From contig NZ_JANYUY010000008.1 of the NCBI RefSeq assembly GCF_025060755.1, forward strand, positions 100,018 through 164,017: a stretch of 64,000 bases of DNA. The letters are read 5' to 3'. The notes under the pieces were generated by a model. The model was given only the letters and a program-made list of their open reading frames with translations, had not been told where the DNA came from and ran no database searches. Shown piece after piece: positions 32,496 to 41,949 of the stretch (within the stretch, counting starts at the first letter, position 1; every line of letters begins with the position of its first letter). Made by a program: the position numbers and the translations under genes. The stretch comes from Paenibacillus doosanensis. GTDB taxonomy: Bacteria > Bacillota > Bacilli > Paenibacillales > NBRC-103111.

Positions 32496-34052
32496 ATGAG
32501 CATATTAAATGTAGAACGACTCAGTCACGGCTTTGGAGACCGCGCCATCTTCAACGACGTCTCCTTCCGCCTGCTCAAAGGCGAGCACATCGGACTCATC
32601 GGCGCGAACGGCGAAGGCAAGTCCACCTTCATGAACATTATTACAGGCAAGCTGCAGCCGGACGACGGCAAAGTCGAATGGTCCAAGCGGATGCGCGTCG
32701 GCTATCTCGACCAGCATGCCGTGCTCAGTCAAGGGATGACGATTCGCGACGTCCTGAAGGGCGCGTTTCAATACCTGTTCGACATGGAACAGGAGATGAA
32801 CGACATGTATGCCAAGATGGGCGAGGTATCCCCGGAAGAGCTGGAACAGCTGTTGGAGGATGTCGGCACGATTCAGGATACTTTGACCAATCAAGATTTC
32901 TATATGATCGACGCCAAGATCGAGGAAACCGCGCGCGGCCTGGGGCTGACCGATATCGGTCTGGACAAGGACGTCAACGATTTGAGCGGCGGACAGCGGA
33001 CCAAAGTGCTGCTGGCCAAGCTGCTGCTGGAGAAACCGGATATTCTGCTCCTGGACGAGCCTACGAACTATTTGGATGAACAGCATATTGAGTGGTTGAA
33101 GCGCTATTTGCAGGAATATGAGAATGCATTTATTCTCATCTCGCACGACATTCCGTTCTTGAACAGCGTCATTAACCTGATCTATCATATGGAAAATCAG
33201 CAGCTGACCCGCTATGTCGGCGACTACGATCATTTCCAGCAAGTGTACGAGATGAAGAAGCAGCAGCTCGAATCGGCATACAAACGCCAGCAGCAGGAGA
33301 TTGCCGACCTGAAGGATTTCGTCGCCAGGAACAAAGCGAGCGTCGCTACCCGCAATATGGCCATGTCCAGACAAAAGAAGCTGGATAAAATGGACGTTAT
33401 CGAGCTGGCCAAGGAGAAGCCGAAGCCGCAATTTAACTTTAAGGATGCCAGAACGTCCGGCAAAATGATTTTCGAAACGCAAGAGCTGGTCATCGGTTAC
33501 GACAGCCCGTTATCCAGGCCGCTCGATCTGCGTATGGAACGCGGGCAGAAGATCGCGCTGGTCGGCGCGAACGGAATCGGGAAGACGACGCTGCTGCGGA
33601 GCATTCTAGGCGAAATTCAGGCGCTGTCCGGCTCCGTCCGGCTTGGGGACAATCTCGACATCGGCTACTTCGAGCAGGAAATGAAGGATGCCAACTACAA
33701 TACTTGTATCGAAGAAATATGGAATGAGTTCCCTTCGTTCACTCAATTCGAGGTTCGCGCGGCGCTGGCCAAATGCGGCCTGACGACCAAGCATATCGAG
33801 AGCAAAATTGCCGTGCTGAGCGGCGGCGAGAAGGCGAAGGTGCGTCTGTGCAAGCTGATCAACCGCGAAACGAATTTGCTCGTGCTCGACGAGCCGACCA
33901 ACCATTTGGACGTGGACGCCAAGGATGAGCTGAAGCGCGCGTTGAAGGCGTATAAAGGCAGCATTCTGATGATTTCCCACGAACCGGAATTTTACCGCGA
34001 CATCGTGACGGAAACCTGGAACTGCGAGTCTTGGACGACGAAAGTGTTCTAA
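32496..34052 (+). CDS. yfmM: ABC-F family ATPase, YfmM-like
   Basis: A 518-residue soluble protein with two ABC ATPase domains and no membrane part. Domain 1 has Walker A GANGEGKST, signature LSGGQRTK and LLLDEPTNYLDEQH. The linker of about residues 240-320 is the basic, coiled-coil region (KKQQLESAYKRQQQEIADL) that reaches the ribosomal P/E region in ABC-F proteins. Domain 2 has GANGIGKTT, LSGGEKAK and LVLDEPTNHLD. Length and opening residues match B. subtilis YfmM, from memory. Such proteins help stalled or antibiotic-bound ribosomes. It is a single-gene unit with its own promoter and terminator. The ATG at 32496 follows AAAAGG; a GTG three codons earlier is less likely. Confidence 0.9.
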   Translation: MSILNVERLSHGFGDRAIFNDVSFRLLKGEHIGLIGANGEGKSTFMNIITGKLQPDDGKVEWSKRMRVGYLDQHAVLSQGMTIRDVLKGAFQYLFDMEQEMNDMYAKMGEVSPEELEQLLEDVGTIQDTLTNQDFYMIDAKIEETARGLGLTDIGLDKDVNDLSGGQRTKVLLAKLLLEKPDILLLDEPTNYLDEQHIEWLKRYLQEYENAFILISHDIPFLNSVINLIYHMENQQLTRYVGDYDHFQQVYEMKKQQLESAYKRQQQEIADLKDFVARNKASVATRNMAMSRQKKLDKMDVIELAKEKPKPQFNFKDARTSGKMIFETQELVIGYDSPLSRPLDLRMERGQKIALVGANGIGKTTLLRSILGEIQALSGSVRLGDNLDIGYFEQEMKDANYNTCIEEIWNEFPSFTQFEVRAALAKCGLTTKHIESKIAVLSGGEKAKVRLCKLINRETNLLVLDEPTNHLDVDAKDELKRALKAYKGSILMISHEPEFYRDIVTETWNCESWTTKVF

Positions 34053-34069
34053 TTCGCTAACCAATATGG

Positions 34070-34103
34070 CCTGTTTGACCGCATCCGGTCAGGCAGGTTT
34101 TTT
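34070..34103 (+). terminator. Rho-independent terminator after the ABC-F gene
   Basis: CCTGTTTGACCG and CGGTCAGGCAGG form an imperfect stem with a CATC loop, followed by TTTTTT. Confidence 0.85.
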
Positions 34104-34148
34104 GCCGTACCCGTGCTCTGTGCTTCACGCTCCGCCGCCCGGCGTTTT

Positions 34149-34177
34149 TTGGTCTCGCAGGAAACCTATGGTATGAT
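34149..34177 (+). promoter_or_regulatory. Sigma-A-type promoter of the aldo/keto reductase gene
   Basis: TTGGTC (34149-34154) and TATGAT (34172-34177) with a 17-bp spacer, 35 bp before the start codon. Confidence 0.6.
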
Positions 34178-34212
34178 AAATAAGGAAACTACAACCATGG
34201 AGGAGGATCATC

Positions 34213-35040
34213 ATGACCCAGCATATTTCCGACAGCACCGTTCTGAGCAATGGCGTTAAGATGCCGTGGCTTGGCCTCGGCGTATGGAAAACCAAGAACG
34301 GAGACGAAGTGATCCAGTCCGTTTCCGCAGCGCTGAAAGCAGGCTACCGCAGCATCGATACGGCGGCTGCCTACGGCAACGAGGACGGCGTAGGAGCAGC
34401 GATCAAACAAAGCGGGATTGCCCGGGACGAGCTGTTCATCACAACCAAAGTATGGAACTCGGATCAAGGCTTCGACTCCACGCTGAAAGCATTCGACGAA
34501 AGCCGCCGCAAGCTGGGCCTCGACGTCGTAGACCTTTACCTGATTCACTGGCCGGTCAAAGGCAAATATAAAGATACGTGGCGCGCTCTGGAGAAGCTGT
34601 ACAAGGACGGCTCCGTCCGAGCGATCGGCGTCAGCAACTTCCATGTCCACCACCTTGAGGACGTTATGGCGCAAAGCGAAGTCAAACCGATGGTGAACCA
34701 AGTGGAGCTGCACCCCCGCTTAAGCCAACAGAAGCTGCGCAGCTTCTGCCGCGAGAACGGAATTCAGATGGAAGCGTGGAGTCCGCTTATGCAAGGCCAC
34801 TTGGATCTGCCGCTGCTGTCCGAGCTGAGTGCGAAATACGGCAAGACGCCGGCGCAAATTATTTTGCGCTGGGATCTGCAAAACGGCGTCGTCGTCATTC
34901 CTAAGTCGATTACCGAAAGCCGTATCCGCGAGAACGGCAATATCTTCGACTTCGAGCTCTCGGGGGACGATATGACGAAGCTCGATGCGCTTAACGAAGA
35001 CCACCGCTTCGGCCCCGATCCGGATAACTTTAACTTCTAG
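34213..35040 (+). CDS. Aldo/keto reductase, YvgN/YtbE-like
   Basis: A 275-residue cytoplasmic NADPH-dependent reductase. The catalytic tetrad is visible: D49 and Y54 in [12 protein letters not shown]79 in FITTKVWN and H112 in YLIHWPV. The cofactor signature [14 protein letters not shown] is near the C-terminus. Relatives reduce methylglyoxal and other toxic carbonyls. The ATG follows GGAGGA. It is monocistronic, with its own promoter and a perfect terminator. Confidence 0.93.
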   Translation: MTQHISDSTVLSNGVKMPWLGLGVWKTKNGDEVIQSVSAALKAGYRSIDTAAAYGNEDGVGAAIKQSGIARDELFITTKVWNSDQGFDSTLKAFDESRRKLGLDVVDLYLIHWPVKGKYKDTWRALEKLYKDGSVRAIGVSNFHVHHLEDVMAQSEVKPMVNQVELHPRLSQQKLRSFCRENGIQMEAWSPLMQGHLDLPLLSELSAKYGKTPAQIILRWDLQNGVVVIPKSITESRIRENGNIFDFELSGDDMTKLDALNEDHRFGPDPDNFNF

Positions 35041-35070
35041 CTTAGGCTTGCCGCCTCTGCACTAGCAGGA

Positions 35071-35105
35071 AGCCGCCGTCCCCCGCGAGACGGCGGCTTT
35101 TTGGC
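35071..35105 (+). terminator. Rho-independent terminator after the aldo/keto reductase
   Basis: A perfect AGCCGCCGTC / GACGGCGGCT stem with an eight-base loop, followed by TTTTT. Confidence 0.92.
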
Positions 35106-35231
35106 GCGGCTGCCGCCTGTCCTTCCCCTGCAAGTACTTTTTTTATCCTCCAACACGTCTAATTGTCCAAGCGTCCATAATAGTAATTAATGTAGGAGTC
35201 ATTTACTCTTGATTAAGGAGGAATCAGCCAA

Positions 35232-35684
35232 ATGATGAACAACACGTACAACAATGCAGGAGCGCAGCAATTCGGCGGTTTCCCGGGCTTGCAGCAAGGC
35301 TTCGCTGGCCAGCCTACGGTCCAACGAGCTCCTGCAGCCGGACCGGCAGGGCCTGGCGGAGGATACATAATGCAGCCGCCCGGAGGTGGAGGAGCCCCCT
35401 CCCAGCAGATGATGCAGCCGGGGCTGCCCATCGAGCAGTCGTATATCGAGAACATATTGCGGCTTAATCTCGGCAAAATCGGCACGTTCTACATGACCTA
35501 CGAAAACAACAGCGAGTGGAACGCCAAAATTTTCAAAGGCCGCATTGAAGCCGCAGGCCGCGATCACATTATTATCAGCGACCCGAAAACCGGCATGCGT
35601 TACCTGCTGCTGATGGTCAATCTCGATTACGTTACGTTCGAAGGAGAGCTGCAGTACAGCTATCCTTTCGCGCAGCAGCGGTAA
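35232..35684 (+). CDS. gerQ: Spore coat protein GerQ
   Basis: A 150-residue spore-coat protein. The N-terminal 60 residues are low-complexity, rich in Gly, Pro, Gln and Met. The conserved C-terminal GerQ domain begins SYIENILRLNLGKIGTFYMT and continues GRDHIIISDPKTGMRYLLLM. In B. subtilis GerQ is cross-linked by transglutaminase and needed to localise the cortex hydrolase CwlJ during germination. No cwlJ gene is adjacent here. The start follows AAGGAGG. Expression should be by a mother-cell sigma factor, but I cannot assign its promoter with confidence. Confidence 0.93.
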   Translation: MMNNTYNNAGAQQFGGFPGLQQGFAGQPTVQRAPAAGPAGPGGGYIMQPPGGGGAPSQQMMQPGLPIEQSYIENILRLNLGKIGTFYMTYENNSEWNAKIFKGRIEAAGRDHIIISDPKTGMRYLLLMVNLDYVTFEGELQYSYPFAQQR

Positions 35685-35781
35685 ACAGTTGCAGGCCGTG
35701 CCGATGGGCGGATAGGGATTCGCCCGCCCGGAATACCGCTTAACAGCGCTTGATCGCTGTAAAAAACGTTAAATGCTGCAA

Positions 35782-35823
35782 AAAATGGTTGAACAGCGCG
35801 TAATCGGACTGTTCAACCATTTT
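35782..35823. terminator. Bidirectional terminator between gerQ and the ABC-2 exporter
   Basis: AAAATGGTTGAACAG and CTGTTCAACCATTTT form a perfect 15-bp stem with a 12-base loop. The A and T runs allow it to stop both the plus-strand gerQ and the minus-strand exporter transcripts. Confidence 0.9.
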
Positions 35824-35900
35824 GTTATGCGGCCCCGATGTGCAGCCGCCTCTCGATTTCCTCCGCTCCGCCGCATTAAACCGGCCGACGCGACGAGCAT

Positions 35901-36722
35901 TCAACCCGCTACGCTGGAATAACGCCTTATGCCGAAGGTCCATAGGCAGTAAGCCAGCGACATCGTGATAACGGCTGCGGCCGGCACGCCCCACATCGCC
36001 CAGCCGTAACTCTCCGGCCTCAGCAGGAACGCCGCCGGAAAGAAGCTGCCGAGCGCGTAAGGGATGACATAAGTCAGAAGCCCTCGCAGCAGCGGGTGAA
36101 AAATTTCAAGCGGATATCTGGTAAAATCGTAGAGCCAGTTCACCGGGTAGATGACCGAGCGCACCTCTTGAACCCAGAATGTCAGCACGCTGATCGTCAG
36201 CAGGACGGCGAACTGGATAACGGCGCTGCTCAGCAGCGCTATCACAACGTACAGCAGCGTCCCCGCCGTCCACTGCAGATCAAGATGGGCCCCGGCGAAG
36301 CCCATGATCGCAATGCCGGTCACTAGCTGACCGACGCCGTTCAATTCCTGCGAGCTTCCGATCGCCTGCAGCAGCACGCCCACGGGACGGATCATCATGA
36401 TGTCCATTTGACCGCGGCGGATATACCCCGTTAACGAGAACGGAGCGTTGAAAAACGCTTGATTGATCGATTTGCCCGTAGCGGCGAGCCCGAACAAGAA
36501 GACAAGCTCATAAAAGCTCCAATCCGCCAGCTTCGGAATTTTCTGAAAGATGACCGTCAAGAAAAGCAGCGTGCTTCCCTGCGCCACAATACCGGCAACC
36601 AGCGCAATCAGCGTATCCGCCCGGTATTCGACGAGCGTTTTCAAGTAGACCTTGAGATATTGACCGTACAGCCCGGTTAAAAAGCCGGCTTGCTGCAGCC
36701 AATTTCGTTTGGGTACGAGCAT
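35901..36722 (-). CDS. ABC-2 family transporter permease (second)
   Basis: A 273-residue membrane protein with about six helices, for example LIALVAGIVAQGSTLLFLTV and TLLYVVIALLSSAVIQFAVL. It resembles the ABC2_membrane_6 (former DUF990) permeases, which pair with an ATPase and another permease. The conserved block YIRRGQMDIMMIRPVGVLLQ is shared in pattern with the partner permease (VRNGDIALDLIRPVDFQAQR). The start follows GGAGGGTGAGAAGGG. It is the last gene of the three-gene operon. The substrate is unknown. Confidence 0.87.
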   Translation of the reverse strand: MLVPKRNWLQQAGFLTGLYGQYLKVYLKTLVEYRADTLIALVAGIVAQGSTLLFLTVIFQKIPKLADWSFYELVFLFGLAATGKSINQAFFNAPFSLTGYIRRGQMDIMMIRPVGVLLQAIGSSQELNGVGQLVTGIAIMGFAGAHLDLQWTAGTLLYVVIALLSSAVIQFAVLLTISVLTFWVQEVRSVIYPVNWLYDFTRYPLEIFHPLLRGLLTYVIPYALGSFFPAAFLLRPESYGWAMWGVPAAAVITMSLAYCLWTFGIRRYSSVAG

Positions 36723-36728
36723 CCCTTC

Positions 36729-37541
36729 TCACCCTCCATTGATCGTCAGCCTTTTGGCGGCTTTCATCCAGAGCAGCCGGCTGACCGCTATCATGATGAA
36801 AGCCCATACCGCTTGTTCCAGCAGCGCTTGCAGCATGGCCCCGCCGGATAACTTGCCTGTATAAATCGAGAGCGGGATATAAGCCATCGCTTGGAACGGC
36901 AAATATTCCATGATCGTGCGCAGCGTCCCGGGGAAAAACTCAAAGGGAATCAGCGTACCGGCGAATATATCGACGACGGCCCGCTTCGCCAGTTGTACGC
37001 CGAACGTGTTCGTCGTCATAAAGGAAATCATCATAATGATAGAATTGATGCTGAACGCCACCAGGAAGCCGATGCACAGACTCGCGGCGAATCCGAGAGC
37101 GGCGGCCGCATCCGGAGGCGGGGAAATGCCGAGTATGAAAATAAGCAGCAGCATGGCGGGCAGGTTCACCCAGAGCATCTCCACGGCGAAAAAGCCGGCC
37201 GCCTCTACGAATCGCTGCGCTTGAAAATCGACGGGGCGGATCAGGTCGAGCGCGATATCTCCGTTCCGCACCCTAGACGCCATCGCATAGGTCGGCGCGC
37301 GTTCCGCCGGAGACCAGCGGGCGAAGTTGATCGCTTGCCCCACCATAACGTAAGTGATCAGCTGCTCCCAAGGCAGCGCCGTTTCCGTGGAATACCAATA
37401 AATCGCTTTCCACAACATGTAGTACATAACGCTGAACATCAACGTCGAAATCAGCGTCATAACAAAATCGAACCGGAATTGCATGCGCTGGCGGACGGCA
37501 ATCCGCGACATCCCGGCGATACGCTGAACGGCCTGCATCAT
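36729..37541 (-). CDS. ABC-2 family transporter permease (first)
   Basis: A 270-residue membrane permease with about six helices. It opens with a cytoplasmic amphipathic stretch (RIAVRQRMQFRFDFVM), then LISTLMFSVMYYMLW. It overlaps the ATPase gene by 4 bp (ATGA) and lies 6 bp before the second permease. Two different permeases with one ATPase would make a heteromeric exporter. Relatives are annotated as daunorubicin- or drug-type exporters without firm substrates. Confidence 0.88.
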   Translation of the reverse strand: MMQAVQRIAGMSRIAVRQRMQFRFDFVMTLISTLMFSVMYYMLWKAIYWYSTETALPWEQLITYVMVGQAINFARWSPAERAPTYAMASRVRNGDIALDLIRPVDFQAQRFVEAAGFFAVEMLWVNLPAMLLLIFILGISPPPDAAAALGFAASLCIGFLVAFSINSIIMMISFMTTNTFGVQLAKRAVVDIFAGTLIPFEFFPGTLRTIMEYLPFQAMAYIPLSIYTGKLSGGAMLQALLEQAVWAFIMIAVSRLLWMKAAKRLTINGG

Positions 37542-38593
37542 CTGCCCGATCCCCCCACACTTGCCGCCGGCCGCCTTGCCCCCGAATCGATCCCTTCGCG
37601 GTAAATGCGGCTGATCAGCGCATCGATGCTCTCGTCCTGCATCGTCAAATCCCGCGGATTCGCCTTCTGCAGCAGGAGCCTCAGCAGCTCCGACGTATCC
37701 GTCGCGTGCTGGTCGTAGGTTACCCGGACCACCTGCTCTTCCGTATGGACGGCCACCTCGCGCATGCCGGCGAACACTTGAGCTGCGTTCGACGCCGCTG
37801 CGGGGTCGGAGAAGACCGCGCGGATTTGACGTTCCGTTGCAAAATGATCCCTAATATATTGGAGACTGCCGTCATAGATCAGCTTTCCCTTATCGATGAT
37901 CATCGTTCGATGGCAGAGCCGTTCAATATCGTGCATGTCGTGGGTCGTCAAGAGCAGCGTGACTCCTTGCTCGCGGTTGATGCTCTCAATAAAGGCGCGG
38001 ATTCGCTCCTTGGCTACGACATCCAGACCGATCGTGGGCTCGTCCAGAAATAAAATATCGGGATCGTGCAGGAGCGCCGCCAAAATTTCACACCGCATCC
38101 GCTGCCCGAGCGACAACGTTCTTACCGGCCGCTTCAGCAGATGCGACACCTCCAGAAGCTCCGCATATTCCTTCAGATTGCGGTGATAGCGCTCCCATGA
38201 AATGCTGTACATATACCGCAGGAAATCAAACGAATCCTGAACCGGCAGGTCGAACAACAGTTGGCTTCTCTGCCCGAATACGACCCCGATTTGATAGCTG
38301 CTCAGCTTGCGGTTTCGGTGCGGCACCCTGCCGGCTACCCGAAGCTCCCCTCCGCTCGGTTCCAATACCCCCGTAAGCATCTTGATCGTCGTCGATTTGC
38401 CGGCTCCGTTCGGTCCGAGATAAGCGACGCTTTCCCCGCGTTCGATCGTGAAGGAAATATCTTCGACAGCGACTACTTCCCGCTTCTCCGGTCTTACGAG
38501 ACTAAGCATCGTTCCGAACCTGCCTTCCCTTCTTACGTTCATTTCGAACACTTTGCGTACATGATTGACTTCGATCAGCGGCACCTGTCTCAT
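37538..38593 (-). CDS. ABC-2 type exporter ATPase
   Basis: A 351-residue ATPase. An N-terminal RKVFEMNVRREGRFGTMLSL region precedes Walker A (GPNGAGKST); then the signature LSLGQRMR, Walker B ILFLDEPTIGLD and the H-loop LLTTHDMHDIERL follow. The C-terminal 100 residues are an accessory domain. It is the first gene of an exporter operon with two permeases downstream. An AT-rich promoter region lies upstream. The cargo is unknown; no substrate or immunity gene is adjacent. Confidence 0.92.
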   Translation of the reverse strand: MRQVPLIEVNHVRKVFEMNVRREGRFGTMLSLVRPEKREVVAVEDISFTIERGESVAYLGPNGAGKSTTIKMLTGVLEPSGGELRVAGRVPHRNRKLSSYQIGVVFGQRSQLLFDLPVQDSFDFLRYMYSISWERYHRNLKEYAELLEVSHLLKRPVRTLSLGQRMRCEILAALLHDPDILFLDEPTIGLDVVAKERIRAFIESINREQGVTLLLTTHDMHDIERLCHRTMIIDKGKLIYDGSLQYIRDHFATERQIRAVFSDPAAASNAAQVFAGMREVAVHTEEQVVRVTYDQHATDTSELLRLLLQKANPRDLTMQDESIDALISRIYREGIDSGARRPAASVGGSGR

Positions 38594-38711
38594 CCCCCCA
38601 TAATGCTTAATGAATCGTGAAATGTATTATAGCATCTTTTACATTATTTGGTACATTTATTTTTTATAAGGGAGCGGCATGATGTCTAGGCAATAAAAAA
38701 GCAGCATAGCT

Positions 38712-39326
38712 TTAATCCATTTCAGTGGAAAAATAAATGAGGTTCTCTCTGGATAACGCTTTTTGAATTAATTTTTCATCGTAACCATACTGTTTTAACG
38801 CTGCCAATATGGATTGTACTCTATCGGCTCGTTTTCGTCTTAAGTTCGATTCCAATTGTATTTCTAAAGGAACCGTAGGAACTGTGTGCCTTCCAAAGGT
38901 TACGTTCCTACAATGGCTCCATATGAATCGCCCGCCTTCCCAAATTCCATCCCCGTCCAATGAATCGGGAATACCCGCCGAATTCGATATTTGAACGACT
39001 TCAACTTTGAAATCTTCTATCCGCCAACGCCCCTTTGTCCATGTGAACCCCGACCCGAAGGTTTGTGTAAAAATCGGCTCTTCCAACGAAGATAACCATT
39101 GATCCCCGTAAGGCAGCTCGCATCTGGACACCAGCGAAAAATCTTTAAGCAGGTGTGCAAATTGCGCAACGTCCGCTTGGTTCTTCACATAAATATCTAC
39201 ATCGCCCGGGATCATATCGCATCCCTGCAAAACCGAACCGACCGAGCCCACTAATATCCATTCCAAATTTGAATTTGATTCTAAAAGCTCACATATCTTC
39301 AATAAAGCTTTTTCCCAGCTAGCCAT
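38712..39326 (-). CDS. Nucleotidyltransferase-fold protein
   Basis: A 204-residue protein. The N-terminal part has the polymerase-beta-like signature WILVGSVGSVLQG followed by GDVDIYV with the paired acidic residues, so it may transfer a nucleotide to a small molecule or protein. The rest has no recognisable partner domain. The ATG at 39326 follows GAGGAGG. By eye the gene is more AT-rich than its neighbours and stands alone, which hints at lateral acquisition. It does not closely match known aminoglycoside adenylyltransferases. Confidence 0.7.
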   Translation of the reverse strand: MASWEKALLKICELLESNSNLEWILVGSVGSVLQGCDMIPGDVDIYVKNQADVAQFAHLLKDFSLVSRCELPYGDQWLSSLEEPIFTQTFGSGFTWTKGRWRIEDFKVEVVQISNSAGIPDSLDGDGIWEGGRFIWSHCRNVTFGRHTVPTVPLEIQLESNLRRKRADRVQSILAALKQYGYDEKLIQKALSRENLIYFSTEMD

Positions 39327-39447
39327 CAGCTTCACCTCCTCAATAAAAGAAACGCTAAAAAAAGCGTCAAAACAGATCATTAAACATTCTAGGGACGACC
39401 ATTATTTTCCTGCGTCAGCAGTTATTGAACATGACGGCCCGGCAAAT

Positions 39448-39481
39448 AAAAAATGAAGCTGCCGGTAATGTACGCGGCAGC
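39448..39481 (-). terminator. Rho-independent terminator after the hypothetical gene at 39575
   Basis: On the minus strand GCTGCCG and CGGCAGC form a stem with a 10-base loop, followed by TTCATTTTTTATTT. Confidence 0.75.
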
Positions 39482-39574
39482 CTGTTGTCGTTCTTATTCC
39501 GTTTCCAGTTCCATTAAAAGCGGTCTTGCTTACCGTCTTATGGCTAAATGGCTTGCCAAAGCTTACAACAATTC

Positions 39575-40102
39575 TTATTGCCCTGCGGGAGCGGGGGCGG
39601 GAGGAATTCCTGCGGCGGCTTGCCCCGCAGCCGGCTGGGTTGCCTTGCCGGAAGGGGGCGCCGCCGTATTCAACCGGTTCGCCGCCACCATGATCCGGCC
39701 CTCCGTCGGCCAAAACTCCTTCAGCTGCCGATCCAGCGCGGCAAACTGCGGCAGCGCGGCGAAGCCCGGGCTGCGCATCACTTGGTCCCAATACGGCATC
39801 GCCTGCTTGAAATGCTCATTGGCCGTGTAGACGAGCTGATTGACCCAGATGTTAACGGACCGCGGAGCATAGCCTCCGGTGACGAGCAGGCTCTCTACGT
39901 ACCCTTGACAACGGTGATGGAAATACTCGCCAGTTTGAAAAAAATGCTGGAATCCGCTCCATGCCGGAGGCAGCGCGCCTCCCCCGGCTCTCGTCAAGTG
40001 AAACGACGTTTCCCGGATATGCTGTATGCTGACGCTCAGCTGCAGCAGCAGCTTGTATACTTCGTCAAATTCGGTTGAATATTGCCGGTTGTTCATTGCC
40101 AT
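39575..40102 (-). CDS. Hypothetical protein
   Basis: A 175-residue cytoplasmic protein I do not recognise. The first 140 residues are predicted helical and aromatic-rich (YKLLLQLSVSIQHIRETSFH, GFQHFFQTGEYFHHRCQGYV), without membrane segments or a clear metal motif. The last 30 residues are a Pro/Ala/Gly-rich tail (PAAGQAAAGIPPAPAPAGQ). The ATG follows GGTGGAG at nine bases. It is a single gene between a nucleotidyltransferase and a Btr-like regulator, with its own terminator. Helical bundle plus disordered tail is reminiscent of small coat or sporulation proteins, but that is only an impression. Confidence 0.65.
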   Translation of the reverse strand: MAMNNRQYSTEFDEVYKLLLQLSVSIQHIRETSFHLTRAGGGALPPAWSGFQHFFQTGEYFHHRCQGYVESLLVTGGYAPRSVNIWVNQLVYTANEHFKQAMPYWDQVMRSPGFAALPQFAALDRQLKEFWPTEGRIMVAANRLNTAAPPSGKATQPAAGQAAAGIPPAPAPAGQ

Positions 40103-40260
40103 CGTTCAAAACTCCACCTTTGCCTATGGATACTTTTACTATATGTGCCCACACGGCAAAAAGTGAAGCCTACCGCCGAATTCTTGCCCCTGAATCCCCG
40201 CCGCCGGTCGTATGCGATCAGCCGCTCCCTGCACAATAGATGATATCCATCAGACCGGGA

Positions 40261-41904
40261 CTATTTGCGCGCAACCAGCTCCAGCATATCGCCGATAATC
40301 CGGTAGTGGGCGGAAGCCGAATATTCGCGCCACGGGCTCGACGGGACGATGCTCACTTTATGAGTGCGCACCGCCCTCAAATCCCGCCACGCCGGAGACT
40401 GCCGCAGCGCTTGCCAGCCGGCAAGCGAGACGGGCTCCTGCCGGATCATCACAAACAAGCGCTGGGCGTCCAGCTCGGCCAGCCTTTCTACCGTCACCGG
40501 CTGCACCGGCTGAGCCGCACCGGGATCGCAAGCCGGCCGCAGCTGCAAATCGCCGTACAGCACTTCTCTGACGCTGCGGCTGTTGTACACGTTCACGGTC
40601 CGCTCGTTGAAGCTCAGGATCAGGCAGGATTCATCGCCGATTTCCCGCTCCAGACGTTCCCGGACTTCCTTGACCTTTTTCTCGTAGCTTTGCAGCCAAG
40701 CCGCCGCTTCCCCTTCTTCCCTTAACGTTTGCGCGGTCCACAGCAGCTGCTCCCGCCAGGTCGCCTTTGAAGGAACGAAATAGACCTCTCCGAGCCGCTC
40801 AAGCAGCTCCCGCTCTTGGCCGCCGACCGTATCAGGGCTAAGAATAAGATCGGGAGGCTGCAGCCGGAGCTTCTCGATATTCGCCTCCCAGTCTTGGTTA
40901 AACCGGTAGGCGCTCAGATGAACCGGGATTTCGGAGCCGTACATCTTGTAATAATATCCGGTCCATTTCGGATGAAGCGGCGCCGCGTAAGGGATCATTT
41001 TCAGAGCCAGCAGCTGGCCTGTGATCGGAATCTGGTACGCGGCGATTTTGCGCCGTCTGCTGTTCATATAGACGGTCGGAGAAACGCCCGTCTCCTGCTT
41101 GAACTTGCGGCTGAAATAATATTCGTCGCTATAGCCGATCTGCTGGGCCAAATCCTTCAGCCGGTGATCGGCTTGGCTCATCAGCTGCTTGGCCCGGTTC
41201 ATCCGCAGCAGGGTCAAATAATCCGTAACCCCGATATCATACGTTTTTTTGAACAAATCGACGTAATATTTAGGACTTAAGCCGGTCATGCCGGCCAGCT
41301 GTTCCACCGATATTTTCTCATGAAAATGCGCGTCCATATACCGCTTCGACAGCTCCAGCCCGGATCGGGCGCCGCGATCCGAGCCGTACAGGCTGTGCTT
41401 CATAAGCAGGTACAGCAATTCCTGAAATGCCGACTGGCTGCGGAACCGCTCCAGCGGGTCGCCGGATTGCCAATGGCCGTACACCGTATCGCATAAGGTT
41501 ACAATGGGCGCGGTTACCGGAACTTGAGCGCTTCCTTGCTCGGGATACAGCGGAGCCGCTCCACCTTGAAAATACGCCGTACCCGCATCCGGCAGACGCT
41601 CTTCCCGGAACACGTCAAAGCTGAGCACAAAAAGCCGCACCCCTTCGGCGGCCTCCGACATAATGCCGATCGTATCGCCCGGATTCGCCGTGTACGCCGT
41701 ATTGGGGCGAAGCAAACCTTCGTCCTCGTTCAGCTTCAGCAGTCCTTCGCCGCCGGATACGACGATCAACGTATACGAATTAAGCAGCCGCTGCTCGACC
41801 AGGCATCCTTCTCCCTTGAGCAGCTCTGCGCCGCGCAGTCTGAACGCCGTTTCGTCCAGCGTCGGCGGGCCCGCTTCTCCTTGAAATTCACTGTAAGTTA
41901 TCAT
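40261..41904 (-). CDS. AraC regulator fused to a siderophore-binding-protein domain (Btr-like)
   Basis: A 547-residue cytoplasmic regulator. The N-terminal cupin-like sensor lies at about 1-150. The central AraC domain follows at about 160-265, with VEQLAGMTGLSPKYYVDLFK and LKDLAQQIGYSDEYYFSRKF. The C-terminal periplasmic-binding-protein-like domain (about 280-547) has LRLQPPDLILSPDTVGGQ and ends LRAVRTHKVSIVPSSPWREY. This is the architecture of B. subtilis Btr, which binds ferri-bacillibactin and activates its importer. A Fur box 46 bp upstream fits iron control. No siderophore importer is adjacent, so its target lies elsewhere. ATG 41904 is preferred over 41937 because a GGGAGAGAGG ribosome site is close. 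Confidence 0.88.
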   Translation of the reverse strand: MITYSEFQGEAGPPTLDETAFRLRGAELLKGEGCLVEQRLLNSYTLIVVSGGEGLLKLNEDEGLLRPNTAYTANPGDTIGIMSEAAEGVRLFVLSFDVFREERLPDAGTAYFQGGAAPLYPEQGSAQVPVTAPIVTLCDTVYGHWQSGDPLERFRSQSAFQELLYLLMKHSLYGSDRGARSGLELSKRYMDAHFHEKISVEQLAGMTGLSPKYYVDLFKKTYDIGVTDYLTLLRMNRAKQLMSQADHRLKDLAQQIGYSDEYYFSRKFKQETGVSPTVYMNSRRRKIAAYQIPITGQLLALKMIPYAAPLHPKWTGYYYKMYGSEIPVHLSAYRFNQDWEANIEKLRLQPPDLILSPDTVGGQERELLERLGEVYFVPSKATWREQLLWTAQTLREEGEAAAWLQSYEKKVKEVRERLEREIGDESCLILSFNERTVNVYNSRSVREVLYGDLQLRPACDPGAAQPVQPVTVERLAELDAQRLFVMIRQEPVSLAGWQALRQSPAWRDLRAVRTHKVSIVPSSPWREYSASAHYRIIGDMLELVARK

Positions 41905-41949
41905 GGCCCTCTCTCCCGGCGATGACTGCTCTTGCAAGCAAGCATCACA

